Shown here: piece by piece, positions 34,184 to 42,096 of the stretch
How positions within the stretch are numbered: the stretch's first letter is position 1
Layout: every line of letters starts with the position of its first letter
NCBI GenBank assembly: GCA_001724355.1
Contig: MEEF01000062.1
Coordinates: 1-42,216, forward strand
Reading direction: 5' to 3'
Length of the DNA stretch: 42,216 nt
Source: Mesorhizobium sp. SCN 65-20
GTDB lineage: Bacteria; Pseudomonadota; Alphaproteobacteria; Rhizobiales; Rhizobiaceae
Position numbers and translations under genes: made by a program
Notes under the pieces: generated by a model
What the model saw: the letters and a program-made list of their open reading frames with translations, nothing else
The model's database searches: none
What the model was told of the DNA's origin: nothing

Positions 34184-34900
34184 TCAGGCTTCCTTGAAGT
34201 CGGTTCGCGCCAGGCCGTTTTCGAGGTTGATGGTCGTGCGCAACCGCAATCTCTCCGGCGTAGGCGTCATGATCAGCACCGCCTCGATCTCGATCTTGAG
34301 GCCTGTCTTGTCTCCGAGGTTGACCATGACCTTTGTCTCGCTGTCCCTGAGGCGGGGCTCGAAGGTGGCGAGGATGGCCCTGATCTCGCGCGCGAGCACA
34401 TCGCGGTCGAAATCGCGCGACGATCGGCCGGAGAAGGAGGGCACGCCATAGTTGACCACGCTGCGCCGCACCTCGGGGAAGTCGTCAAGTGAGGCGGGAG
34501 TGTCGGGTGCCTGTTCGCGTTCCAGGTCCGACAGGAGCGGCATGGATTCGAAGCGCTCCGTGTTGAACAGTGCCTCTATGTCACGCCGGACCGCTTCCCG
34601 CAGCACGCGCGCCGACACAACCACCCCACGGCTCTCGATTTCGGCCCGATGCCTGTTCTGGGCCATGAGGCGGTTCAGCCGGCGCTTCTGCTCAGGCGAA
34701 AGATCGGTGTCCGCGTCGATCACGCGCGTCCCTCCGGCCAGCAGCGCCTCGAGGCGCTCCGCTCCCAATTCCTCCCGCAGCGTGTTTGCCAGGCTGTCGA
34801 TCTCCGAGCCGAGGCCCGGCAAATCGTTGACGAGGCGGTCCCACAGGGATGGTTGCACCGCCTCGCGCTTGGCCCGAGGATTGCTGGTGATGGCTGCCAT
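34184..34900 (-). CDS. tssE: T6SS baseplate subunit TssE, with an extra N-terminal segment
   Basis: A 238-residue TssE, related to phage gp25, which initiates sheath polymerisation. The family opening Q-P-S-L-W-D-R-L is followed by an insert of about 60-70 residues (about 30-95; predicted helical, with L-A-N-T-L-R-E-E-L-G and L-S-P-E-Q-K-R-R-L). After it come the usual A-V-R-R-D-I-E-A-L-F-N-T, P-E-V-R-R-S-V-V-N-Y-G-V-P and the gp25 core, ending with R-L-R-T-T-I-N. Standard TssE proteins are near 130-180 residues. The Hcp gene lies 27 bases upstream and tssF 2 bases downstream. Confidence 0.92.
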   Translation of the reverse strand: MAAITSNPRAKREAVQPSLWDRLVNDLPGLGSEIDSLANTLREELGAERLEALLAGGTRVIDADTDLSPEQKRRLNRLMAQNRHRAEIESRGVVVSARVLREAVRRDIEALFNTERFESMPLLSDLEREQAPDTPASLDDFPEVRRSVVNYGVPSFSGRSSRDFDRDVLAREIRAILATFEPRLRDSETKVMVNLGDKTGLKIEIEAVLIMTPTPERLRLRTTINLENGLARTDFKEA

Positions 34901-34927
34901 GAAGCTACCGGTTGGTCGTCGATGCCG

Positions 34928-35377
34928 TCAGACACCGACATGCACGTCCATTTCCACCTCGTCGCTGTCGTCGTAGACGAACTTGATCTTCTTGTAGGCG
35001 AAGCCCACGCGCTCCTCGATCAGGTCGGGTTCTTCCTCGCTCGGCTTCATGTCGTAGCTGATCACCGAAGCGTCGGTCAGCTCGATCACGAGATAGTCGC
35101 TGCTCGCTTCCTCGATGGTGCGGCGGGCCGAGAACTTCACGTCGTCGAGCTTCTTGTTCTGGAAGAGCGCCTGCTTCAGGTAGGGCGAGGACTTGTCGTA
35201 GTGCTTGATGAACACGATCACGCCGAGCGCCACCCGGCCCCGCCGAGAAAGCGAGTTGGGATCGTGCGGCGCAACCATGTTGAACTCGACACCGTGAATT
35301 TCGATCTCTTCCTCGTGACCGTCGCGCTCGCTCGGCCCCGTGATGTCCGGAACCTTCAGAAATCCGTCGATCTTCAT
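34928..35377 (-). CDS. hcp: T6SS tube protein Hcp (TssD)
   Basis: A 149-residue Hcp that forms hexameric rings of the inner tube. The M-K-I-D-G-F-L-K-V-P-D-I-T-G opening, followed by E-I-E-I-H-G-V-E-F, and the middle K-H-Y-D-K-S-S-P-Y-L-K-Q-A are family marks; the end has V-G-F-A-Y-K-K-I-K-F-V-Y. No C-terminal effector extension is present. The gene lies 26 bases from tssC and 27 from tssE, without a separate promoter that I can see. The run of acidic residues near the C-terminus (D-D-S-D-E-V-E-M-D) is unremarkable. Confidence 0.93.
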   Translation of the reverse strand: MKIDGFLKVPDITGPSERDGHEEEIEIHGVEFNMVAPHDPNSLSRRGRVALGVIVFIKHYDKSSPYLKQALFQNKKLDDVKFSARRTIEEASSDYLVIELTDASVISYDMKPSEEEPDLIEERVGFAYKKIKFVYDDSDEVEMDVHVGV

Positions 35378-35403
35378 CTCTGTTCTCCGTTGGGCTCACT
35401 GGA

Positions 35404-36906
35404 TCAGGTCTTGACTGAAGGCAGCTCCGACACGAGCCGGAGCGAGGCGTTGATCCCCTCGAGCTGGTAGTGCGGACGCAGGTAGAAACGGGCGTTGTAG
35501 TAGCCCGGCCGGCCCTCGACGCTGTCGACCTGAACCTCCGCGGCAGCCAGCGGCCGCTTGGCACGGGCCTTGTCGTCGGCGAAGGCCGGATTGGCGAGCA
35601 CGTAGCGGTTGATCCACTCCGTGAGCCAGATCTGCATGTCCGAGCGTTCCTTGAACGACCCGATCTTGTCGCGGGCGATCGCCTTCAGGTAGTGGGCGAA
35701 GCGGGACACCGGGAACAGGTAGGGCAGGTTGGCGCTCAGCCGCTCGTTGGACTGCGCGTCGGGGTCAACCAGCCTGCCGGCCCTGGTCTCGTCGTCCTGC
35801 AGCGAATGCGCCCCGATGAAGGCGGCGACGTCGGTGTTCTTGCGGTGCAGGATCGGCATCAATCCCAGCTTGGCGAGTTCGGCCTCGCGGCGGTCGTCGA
35901 TCGCAACCTCCGTCGGACACTTCATCGCAATCGAGCCGTCGTCGGTCGGGAAGCTGTGCACTGGCAGGTTGATCACCGTCCCGCCATTCTCGACTCCGCG
36001 GATCTGGGTGCCCCAGCCGAACAGCTTGTGGCTGCGGTTAATGTTGACGCCCATCGGGAATGCGGCGTTCATCCAGACATATCTGTGGTGGTCGCCCTGC
36101 ACCTCCTCCTCGAAAGCGAAGCCCTTCACCGGGACCGTGTCGGCACCGTAGGGCAGGCGCGCCAGCACGCGCGGCATGGCAAGGCCGATATAGCGGGCGT
36201 CCTCGCTCTCGCGCAGAGATTGCCAGGACGCATAGGCCGGATTCGAGACGATCTGCTGCAGGTCCTGCGGATTGGGCAGTTCCTGCCAGCTGTCCATCCG
36301 GAACAGGCGTGGCGAGGCCGCGGCGATGAACGGCGTATGGGCCGAGGCGCAGATGCCCGAGATGTTGCGCAACAGGCCCACGTCGCGGGGGTGGTTGGAG
36401 AACTCGTAGGCTCCGATCAGGCAGCCGAACGGCTCTCCGCCGAACATCGAGTATTCGTCCGTATAGACCTTCTTGAAGATGGGGCTCTGGTCCCACATCT
36501 GGCCTTCGAAATCCTCGAGCGTGTCGGCCAGTTGCTCCTTGGAGATGTTCATCACCCGGATCTTGAGCTTCTGGTCGGTCTCGGTGTTGTTGACCAGGTA
36601 CCAGAGGCCGCGCCAGGTGCCCTCCATCTCGCGCACTTCCGGCGCATGGAGTATCTCGTTGACTTGGCTCGACAGCATCTTGTCGATGCCTGCGATCAGC
36701 GACTTGATCGACTTGATCGCGTTGGACGAGATGGTCGTCGTCTCGGAGCGCGACTTGGCGGCCAGCGCCAGATTGCGCACCAGTTGCTGCAGCTTTTCGC
36801 TGTCGTCCTTCTTGACCTTGAAGTCCTTCTCGAGAAGTTCGCTGAACTCGCCAAGGTCGACCGCCTCGGCCTCGGCGACGGTTGGGGCTTTCTGTTGTTC
36901 GGCCAT
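35404..36906 (-). CDS. tssC: T6SS contractile sheath large subunit TssC
   Basis: A 500-residue TssC (VipB/ImpC). With TssB it forms the contractile sheath around the Hcp tube. Diagnostic segments are W-R-G-L-W-Y-L-V-N-N-T-E-T-D (about 98-111), G-E-P-F-G-C-L-I-G-A-Y-E-F, P-F-I-A-A-A-S-P, a L-P-Y-G-A-D-T motif and the V-Q-V-D-S-V-E-G-R-P-G-Y-Y near the C-terminus. Length is typical. It follows tssB by 3 bases, consistent with cotranslation of the two sheath subunits. Confidence 0.96.
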   Translation of the reverse strand: MAEQQKAPTVAEAEAVDLGEFSELLEKDFKVKKDDSEKLQQLVRNLALAAKSRSETTTISSNAIKSIKSLIAGIDKMLSSQVNEILHAPEVREMEGTWRGLWYLVNNTETDQKLKIRVMNISKEQLADTLEDFEGQMWDQSPIFKKVYTDEYSMFGGEPFGCLIGAYEFSNHPRDVGLLRNISGICASAHTPFIAAASPRLFRMDSWQELPNPQDLQQIVSNPAYASWQSLRESEDARYIGLAMPRVLARLPYGADTVPVKGFAFEEEVQGDHHRYVWMNAAFPMGVNINRSHKLFGWGTQIRGVENGGTVINLPVHSFPTDDGSIAMKCPTEVAIDDRREAELAKLGLMPILHRKNTDVAAFIGAHSLQDDETRAGRLVDPDAQSNERLSANLPYLFPVSRFAHYLKAIARDKIGSFKERSDMQIWLTEWINRYVLANPAFADDKARAKRPLAAAEVQVDSVEGRPGYYNARFYLRPHYQLEGINASLRLVSELPSVKT

Positions 36907-36909
36907 GGC

Positions 36910-37449
36910 TCAACCCTCGACCTTGTCGTCGCCGGACAGCGTCTTGTCGGCGATCTGCGCAAGCAGCGGCTCGTTGTTCAGAAGCTGTGCGATGCGCTTT
37001 TCGGCATCTATGCGACCATCCATGAAGCCCAGTAATTCAACGAGTTGGCGGCGCATCTTAAGAATTTCCGCTAACTGCGGGACCTGTTCGGCGATCTTGT
37101 CCGGCGCGAAGTCGCCCATGCTCGAGAAGGTCAGGTCGACGGCGAGTTCCTCGTCGCCCTCCTGGCCCTCGGCGACCGGCAGCGTGTTCTTCACCCGTGC
37201 CTTGACCCGAGGCCCGAGCGCTTCCATGAACTTGGGAAACCGGTTGGCGTCGGTTTCGACGAAGGTGCGGTCCTGGACCGTCTTCATCGCTTCCCTGGTC
37301 TGCGAGGCGCCCGAGAGGTCGGCCATCACACCCATGACGAACGGCAGTTCGATCGTGGTCGGACTGCCATAGGTCTCGACGTCATAGGCGATCTGCACGC
37401 GCGGAGCGCGATTGCGCTCGATGACCTTTGCTTTGCTTTCGGCTGGCAT
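36910..37449 (-). CDS. tssB: T6SS contractile sheath small subunit TssB
   Basis: A 179-residue TssB (VipA/ImpB), partner of TssC in the sheath. The family pattern is clear: R-V-Q-I-A-Y-D-V-E-T-Y-G, L-P-F-V-M-G-V-M-A-D-L-S-G, then D-L-T-F-S-S-M-G-D-F-A-P and a C-terminal helical region with R-R-Q-L-V-E-L-L-G-F-M-D-G. Contracted sheaths expose a helix that TssH (ClpV) recognises in this protein. It is 6 bases from tssA and 3 bases from tssC. Confidence 0.96.
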   Translation of the reverse strand: MPAESKAKVIERNRAPRVQIAYDVETYGSPTTIELPFVMGVMADLSGASQTREAMKTVQDRTFVETDANRFPKFMEALGPRVKARVKNTLPVAEGQEGDEELAVDLTFSSMGDFAPDKIAEQVPQLAEILKMRRQLVELLGFMDGRIDAEKRIAQLLNNEPLLAQIADKTLSGDDKVEG

Positions 37450-37455
37450 GCTTGG

Positions 37456-38616
37456 CTACCTTTCATCCTTCTGGGGCGTCTTCTTCGCGTCGGGAACCCC
37501 GGCCAGAAGCCGGAACTCCTTCAGGCCGGAGGGGGCGAGATCTTCCATCAGTTCGACAAAATCCATGGGCACCATCCGGCGTACCCGCCGTGCCAGGTGC
37601 GGGATCGGGCTCGACGGCTCGGTGCGGTCGTAGAAGGCGATGACGAGGTCCAGGCATCTGACCACGTCGTCGCGCGAGTTGATGCGGTCGGGCAGGGCCG
37701 CCGAACCTTGCGCAGGCGCCGGTGCCGGATCGTGGCCGTTTACTGCCGGTGCCGACGAAACCACGGCTGCCGGCTCGGCCCTGTCCACGCCATTGGGCGC
37801 GGCCCGGCCACCCGAACTCCGCTCCAGCGTCGACGCCACCCTGTCGAGGAAGCGCGTCAGCATCGGTACCGCAGGTCCGGAACCGTCGAGGCGGGCGTTG
37901 AACGCGGCGTCGAGCGCGGCAAGGGCTGCGATCGAGGCGCGCAGATCGGCCAGGAGCGCGGCCATGTCCTGCGGTGCCTGGTCGTTCTGGGCGGCACATC
38001 CGCTGCGAACCTTGGTGAGCAGTTGTTCGTGCGCACTCGACAGTGTCGCACGCTCCGCGCTGTTCAGCCCTTGCGCCGCCTCCTGCAGCATCACCCGGTC
38101 GTCGAGCGCGCCTTGCTCCAGGTCGCGGCCGCTGACCGGGCCGACCCCGCGTGGCGCGAAAACCGTCATCCGGCGCAGGTTTCCAAGCAAGCCTTCTTGC
38201 GCGTTCTGCAGGTCGAGCAGCGCGTTGACGCGACGCAGCGCGGCGTCGCGCGGCGTGGCGGCCTGCCGCAGCGCCGGGTGCATCGTCTCCCAATGCTCCT
38301 CGAATGTCCGCGCAATCAGCGAGAGCCCCTCGGCTAGGCCTGCAAAGCCTCGCTCGCTGGCAAGCGCCCGCGTGACGATGACGAGCAGGCGCAGGTCCCG
38401 GCCATGGGCCCGGAGTTCTTCTGCCACTTCAAGGACGGCAGCCCAGTCGACGGGTATGCTCACCTGGGAAGTCGGCCGGTTGCGCTCGTCGTGGACGACT
38501 TCGACCTGGGCCTCGGTCAGCCGCTCCAGCTCGTGGAAGCGGGGATCGTTGCGCAAATCTTCTCCCGACGGATTCGCACCGTCCAAGGGGCTGAGCCAGA
38601 GAGCAAGATCAACCAC
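37456..38616 (-). CDS. tssA: T6SS cap/baseplate protein TssA (ImpA)
   Basis: A 386-residue TssA, which primes and coordinates tube and sheath assembly. The N-terminal ImpA_N domain has W-L-S-P-L-D-G-A-N-P-S-G-E-D-L-R and, further on, D-W-A-A-V-L-E-V-A. The C-terminal R-A-x-x-R-x-D-V-V-R-C-L-D-L-V-I-A-F-Y and P-S-S-P-I-P-H-L-A-R-R motifs are typical of TssA forms with the ImpA-type end. The frame reaches a TTG at 38628, but GTG 38616 has GGAGG five bases upstream, so GTG is the better start. It is the first gene of the core operon, divergent from tssH. Confidence 0.92.
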   Translation of the reverse strand: MVDLALWLSPLDGANPSGEDLRNDPRFHELERLTEAQVEVVHDERNRPTSQVSIPVDWAAVLEVAEELRAHGRDLRLLVIVTRALASERGFAGLAEGLSLIARTFEEHWETMHPALRQAATPRDAALRRVNALLDLQNAQEGLLGNLRRMTVFAPRGVGPVSGRDLEQGALDDRVMLQEAAQGLNSAERATLSSAHEQLLTKVRSGCAAQNDQAPQDMAALLADLRASIAALAALDAAFNARLDGSGPAVPMLTRFLDRVASTLERSSGGRAAPNGVDRAEPAAVVSSAPAVNGHDPAPAPAQGSAALPDRINSRDDVVRCLDLVIAFYDRTEPSSPIPHLARRVRRMVPMDFVELMEDLAPSGLKEFRLLAGVPDAKKTPQKDER

Positions 38617-38680
38617 GCAACCCTCCAACGCTACCCTAATGGTCGGAAGTGGCCGGTATTTTCACTCGTCTTTGGTTTAG

Positions 38681-38745
38681 CACGAATCGGGGCCTGCTCA
38701 AAGTTGGGCGCGGGTAGCCCTTAAGCCTTAGTCGCTCGATTCGTG
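38681..38745. promoter_or_regulatory. 9-bp inverted repeat in the tssA-tssH divergent region
   Basis: CACGAATCG (38681-38689) and CGATTCGTG (38737-38745) are perfect inverted copies, centres 56 bases apart, between the divergent tssA and tssH starts. Paired regulator sites are possible; chance cannot be excluded. Confidence 0.3.
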
Positions 38746-38810
38746 AGAATTGCAGGGGTTGCATACTCGGCGCTAAGCCCCGGCGGCGCTTTGTAAAGTT
38801 CGGCTTTGTG

Positions 38811-38826
38811 TGGCAAGCTGTCGGCA
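38811..38826 (+). promoter_or_regulatory. Sigma-54-like promoter candidate of tssH
   Basis: TGGCAAGCTGTCGGCA has the GG-N10-GC spacing and a good -24 element (TGGCA), but its -12 element is CGGCA instead of TTGCA. It would place the transcript start about 18 bases before the tssH ATG. Sigma-54 control is known for several T6SSs; this match is imperfect. Confidence 0.3.
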
Positions 38827-38854
38827 ACGCAGTCCGGCCATCGGAGTAACTTCC

Positions 38855-41761
38855 ATGGATCCAAGGGGCATGCAGCAGCGCAGGGCGTCGCAAAGCTTCA
38901 AGCGCAAGGAGCTGGTCGGCAAGTTGAACCCGACCTGCCTGCGCGCCTTCAAGGCCGCTGCCGACACGGCCAAGCTGCGCGGCAACCCCTATGTCGAACT
39001 CGTCCATTTCATCGAACAGCTCGTCCTTTCGGACCGCTCCGACGTCCAGATGATCCTCGCCGAAGCCGGGGTGGATGCGGCGCGCGTGGCGGCCGACATG
39101 ACCCGCGCCGTGGACAAGCTGCCCTATGGCGCGACGTCGATCGAGGAGTTCTCCGACCACATCTTCCACGCCATCCAGGAGGCCTGGAACCTAGCGACGC
39201 TCGAATTCGGAACCGAGGAGGTGCGCAGCGGCCACGTCATTCTTGCCTGCCTGCGCACCCCGGTTCTCGAAGGGCTCGTGTCGAAAATCAGCACGGAGTT
39301 CGACAAGATCGATGCCGACGCGGTCGTCGGCCGTTTCGCCGACGTGGTCGGCGGGTCGATCGAAGGAGCTGCTGCGGAGGCCGCACCGGAAACCGCCGAA
39401 AAGCCGCGGCGTCCTGGCCTGGGAGGTGAGTCCGCGCTCGCGAAATACGCCACGGACCTGACCCAGCGCGCCAAGGACGGCAAGATCGACGCGGTTGTCG
39501 GGCGCGACCCGGAAATCCGTCAGATCGTCGACATCCTGATGCGCCGGCGGCAGAACAACCCGATCCTCACCGGCGAGGCAGGCGTCGGCAAGACGGCCGT
39601 GGTGGAAGGCTTTGCGCTTCGTATCGCTGAGGGCGACGTGCCGCCGATGCTACAGGGCGTCAGCGTGCGCATGCTCGACGTCGGGCTCATGCAGGCGGGC
39701 GCCAGCGTCAAGGGCGAGTTCGAGAAGCGCCTGAAGGCGGTGATCGACGAGGTGCAGTCGTCCGAGGTGCCGATCATCCTGTTCATCGACGAGGCCCATA
39801 CCCTGATCGGCGCCGGCGGCGCGGCCGGCACGGGTGACGCTGCGAACCTGCTCAAGCCCGCCCTGGCGCGCGGGGAACTGCGCACCATCGCGGCCACCAC
39901 CTGGGCCGAGTACAAGCAGCACATCGAGAAGGACCCGGCACTCACGCGCCGCTTCCAGGTGGTCAAGATCGAGGAACCGGACGAAGCCGCCGCCATCCTG
40001 ATGCTGCGCGGCGTGGCCGGCGTGCTCGAGAAGCACCATCAGGTCCAGATCCTGGATGAAGCCATCGAGACGGCGGTGAAGCTCTCTCACCGCTACATCC
40101 CGGCACGTCAGCTGCCCGACAAGGCGGTCAGCCTGCTCGACACCGCCTGCGCGCGTGTGGCCGTGTCGCAGCATGCCCGGCCGGGCGAGGTCGAGGACCT
40201 GATGCGCCGCAGGCAGGCGCTCGAGGTCGAGCAGGGCATCATCGGCCGCGAGGCGGCAATCGGCATCGAGGTAGACGAGAGGAAGGCACGCGTCGAAGCG
40301 GGATTGGCCGAAACGGAGAGCGCGCTCGCCGCCGCCCAGGCGCGCTGGGACGCCGAGAAGTCGCTTGCCGCCGAAATCCTCGAGCTGCGCGCCAGGCTGC
40401 GCGGGCAGGGCGTGCCGCTCGATCCGGTCAGCGGCGACGGCAGAGACCAAGTTACCCCCACCCCTAACCCCTCCCCACAAGGGGGAGGGGAATCTAGCGC
40501 CCAGCTTCCTACCGCCGACCTTGTTGCCGCTTCTGCTAACGTATTGAACGCCGGCGTCACGAGTGACGACGGGTTAGGGCAGGCGCCGGAATCCCCCTCC
40601 CCCTTGTGGGGAGGGGTTAGGGGTGGGGGTACTGCCGCAGAAGATACCCAGGCCGCGGCATCCCCATCCGACCCGGCAGCCGATCTCACCCGGCTCAAGG
40701 AACTGATGGCGAAGCTTGCGGATGCGCAGGGCGAAGCGCCGCTCATCCTGCTGTCGGTCGACCGCAACGCAGTGGCTGCCGTCGTGCAGGACTGGACCGG
40801 CATCCCGACGGGCCGCATGTTGTCGAGCCAAACCGAGAAGGCCCTGCGCCTGGCAAAGACCCTGTCCGAAAGGGTCGTGGGCCAGGACCACGCGATGGAG
40901 ATGATCGCCAAGCGCGTCCAGACCAGCCGTGCCGGCCTCGGCGCGCCGGAAAAGCCGGTCGGCGTGTTCCTGCTCTGCGGCCCATCCGGCGTAGGCAAGA
41001 CGGAAACGGCACTGGCGCTCGCCGAGACGCTCTACGGCGGCGAGCAGAACCTGATCTCCATCAATATGTCGGAGTTCCAGGAGGCGCACACCGTCTCGAC
41101 GCTGAAGGGCGCGCCGCCCGGCTATGTCGGCTATGGCAAGGGCGGCATCCTGACGGAAGCCGTCAGGCGCAGGCCCTATTCGGTGATCCTTCTCGACGAG
41201 GTCGAGAAGGCGCACCCGGATGTGCACGAGATATTCTTCCAGGTCTTCGACAAGGGCATGATGGACGACAGCGAGGGGCGGCGCATCGACTTCAAGAACA
41301 CGCTCATCCTGCTCACCTCCAATGTCGGCTCCGAAGTGATCATGCAGAAGACCAGGAACGGCGCCCTGCGCGAGAAGATAGAGGATCTCGACGCCGCCCT
41401 CAGGTCGCCGCTGCTCAAGGTCTTCCCGGCGGCGTTCCTCGGCCGGGTGGTGACCATTCCCTACTATCCGCTGTCGGGCGACATGATCGAGGCGATCACG
41501 CGGCACCAGTTCGCCAAGATCGCCCGCCGGCTCGCGGCAAGTAACGGCGCCGAACTGGTGATCGGCGATGGCGTGATGGAATTGATCAAGGCACGCTGCA
41601 CCGACGTCGAATCCGGCGGGCGCATGATCGACGCGATCCTGACCAACACCTTGCTGCCGGAACTCAGCCGCGGAGTGCTCAATCGTGCCCTCGACGGCGA
41701 GAAACTCACGCGCGTCACCGTGGGCGCGTCAGCCGAGGGGTTTACTTACGAGTTCGGGTGA
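38855..41761 (+). CDS. tssH: T6SS sheath-recycling AAA+ ATPase TssH (ClpV) with in-frame palindromic insert
   Basis: A 968-residue Clp-family ATPase that disassembles contracted TssBC sheaths. It has an N-terminal repeat domain (about 15-160), a first AAA+ domain with Walker A G-E-A-G-V-G-K-T (about 239) and F-I-D-E-A-H Walker B, a middle coiled-coil, and a second AAA+ domain with G-P-S-G-V-G-K-T (about 709), L-L-D-E-V-E-K-A-H and the L-L-T-S-N-V-G-S segment. Middle-domain helices are split by about 59 extra residues (534-592), encoded by an inverted-repeat element and rich in Pro, Gly and Ser; the frame is kept. ATG 38855 with GGAG nine bases upstream is the likely start; an earlier in-frame start at 38810 lacks support. 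Divergent from tssA. Longer than most ClpV proteins (about 870-900) mainly because of the insert. Confidence 0.94.
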   Translation: MDPRGMQQRRASQSFKRKELVGKLNPTCLRAFKAAADTAKLRGNPYVELVHFIEQLVLSDRSDVQMILAEAGVDAARVAADMTRAVDKLPYGATSIEEFSDHIFHAIQEAWNLATLEFGTEEVRSGHVILACLRTPVLEGLVSKISTEFDKIDADAVVGRFADVVGGSIEGAAAEAAPETAEKPRRPGLGGESALAKYATDLTQRAKDGKIDAVVGRDPEIRQIVDILMRRRQNNPILTGEAGVGKTAVVEGFALRIAEGDVPPMLQGVSVRMLDVGLMQAGASVKGEFEKRLKAVIDEVQSSEVPIILFIDEAHTLIGAGGAAGTGDAANLLKPALARGELRTIAATTWAEYKQHIEKDPALTRRFQVVKIEEPDEAAAILMLRGVAGVLEKHHQVQILDEAIETAVKLSHRYIPARQLPDKAVSLLDTACARVAVSQHARPGEVEDLMRRRQALEVEQGIIGREAAIGIEVDERKARVEAGLAETESALAAAQARWDAEKSLAAEILELRARLRGQGVPLDPVSGDGRDQVTPTPNPSPQGGGESSAQLPTADLVAASANVLNAGVTSDDGLGQAPESPSPLWGGVRGGGTAAEDTQAAASPSDPAADLTRLKELMAKLADAQGEAPLILLSVDRNAVAAVVQDWTGIPTGRMLSSQTEKALRLAKTLSERVVGQDHAMEMIAKRVQTSRAGLGAPEKPVGVFLLCGPSGVGKTETALALAETLYGGEQNLISINMSEFQEAHTVSTLKGAPPGYVGYGKGGILTEAVRRRPYSVILLDEVEKAHPDVHEIFFQVFDKGMMDDSEGRRIDFKNTLILLTSNVGSEVIMQKTRNGALREKIEDLDAALRSPLLKVFPAAFLGRVVTIPYYPLSGDMIEAITRHQFAKIARRLAASNGAELVIGDGVMELIKARCTDVESGGRMIDAILTNTLLPELSRGVLNRALDGEKLTRVTVGASAEGFTYEFG
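40454..40630. repeat. Palindromic element inside tssH (37-bp inverted repeat arms)
   Basis: Arms at 40454-40490 and 40594-40630 are perfect inverted copies of 37 bases, separated by 103 bases. Each arm also contains its own hairpin (CCCCTCCCC / GGGGAGGGG around ACAAG). The whole is 177 bases, exactly 59 codons, and reads through in frame as T-P-N-P-S-P-Q-G-G-G at the left and S-P-L-W-G-G-V-R-G-G at the right. These peptides are familiar from intergenic repeats mis-annotated as ORFs in rhizobial genomes, so I infer a dispersed repeat that moved into the gene. No target duplication is evident. Confidence 0.88.
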
Positions 41762-41802
41762 TCGGCTCCCGTACAATCCTGCCAACTGACGAAACGGCGC
41801 TA

Positions 41803-42096
41803 TCAGCCCCAGCCGCCGCCGCTGCCACCACCATTTCCGCCACCCCCGCCGCCATTGTTACCACCTCCACCGCCATCGCCGCCCTCACTGGGTGTGTGGG
41901 TCGTAGCGGGAACTGGCTTCCTGACAGCCTTTTGGGGGACGGTCTTTGGCTGGGGCGCAGCCCTCTTGACCGGTGCCGCCCGCTGGACCTGGACCTGTCT
42001 CGGAGCCGGAGGTTCCTCGGCAAGAATGGTTGGCAGGCAGCCAGATAGGGGCACGAGCGCGGTGACCAACAGCATCCTCGATGTATGGAAACGCAC
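41803..42096 (-). CDS. Small glycine-rich lipoprotein
   Basis: A 97-residue protein with a lipoprotein signal (M-R-F-H-T-S-R-M start, hydrophobic L-L-V-T-A-L-V, lipobox P-L-S-G-C with Cys at about residue 20). The mature part is Pro-, Ala- and Lys-rich, then ends in about 28 residues that are almost all Gly with a few Asn and Ser. No family is recognised. The GTG start has an AAGGAGGT ribosome-binding site five bases upstream, which is strong support for a real gene. It is convergent with tssH, the two stops being about 40 bases apart. A link with the T6SS is possible but unproven. Confidence 0.65.
   Translation of the reverse strand: MRFHTSRMLLVTALVPLSGCLPTILAEEPPAPRQVQVQRAAPVKRAAPQPKTVPQKAVRKPVPATTHTPSEGGDGGGGGNNGGGGGGNGGGSGGGWG

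Noticed and set aside
32406..34451. 681-codon plus-strand frame opposite tssF and tssE
   Set aside because: Arg/His-rich translation with no domain; it lies entirely over the strongly supported tssF and tssE genes.
35470..37035. 521-codon plus-strand frame opposite tssC
   Set aside because: Antisense shadow of tssC; the composition is that of a complementary frame and no start signal supports it.
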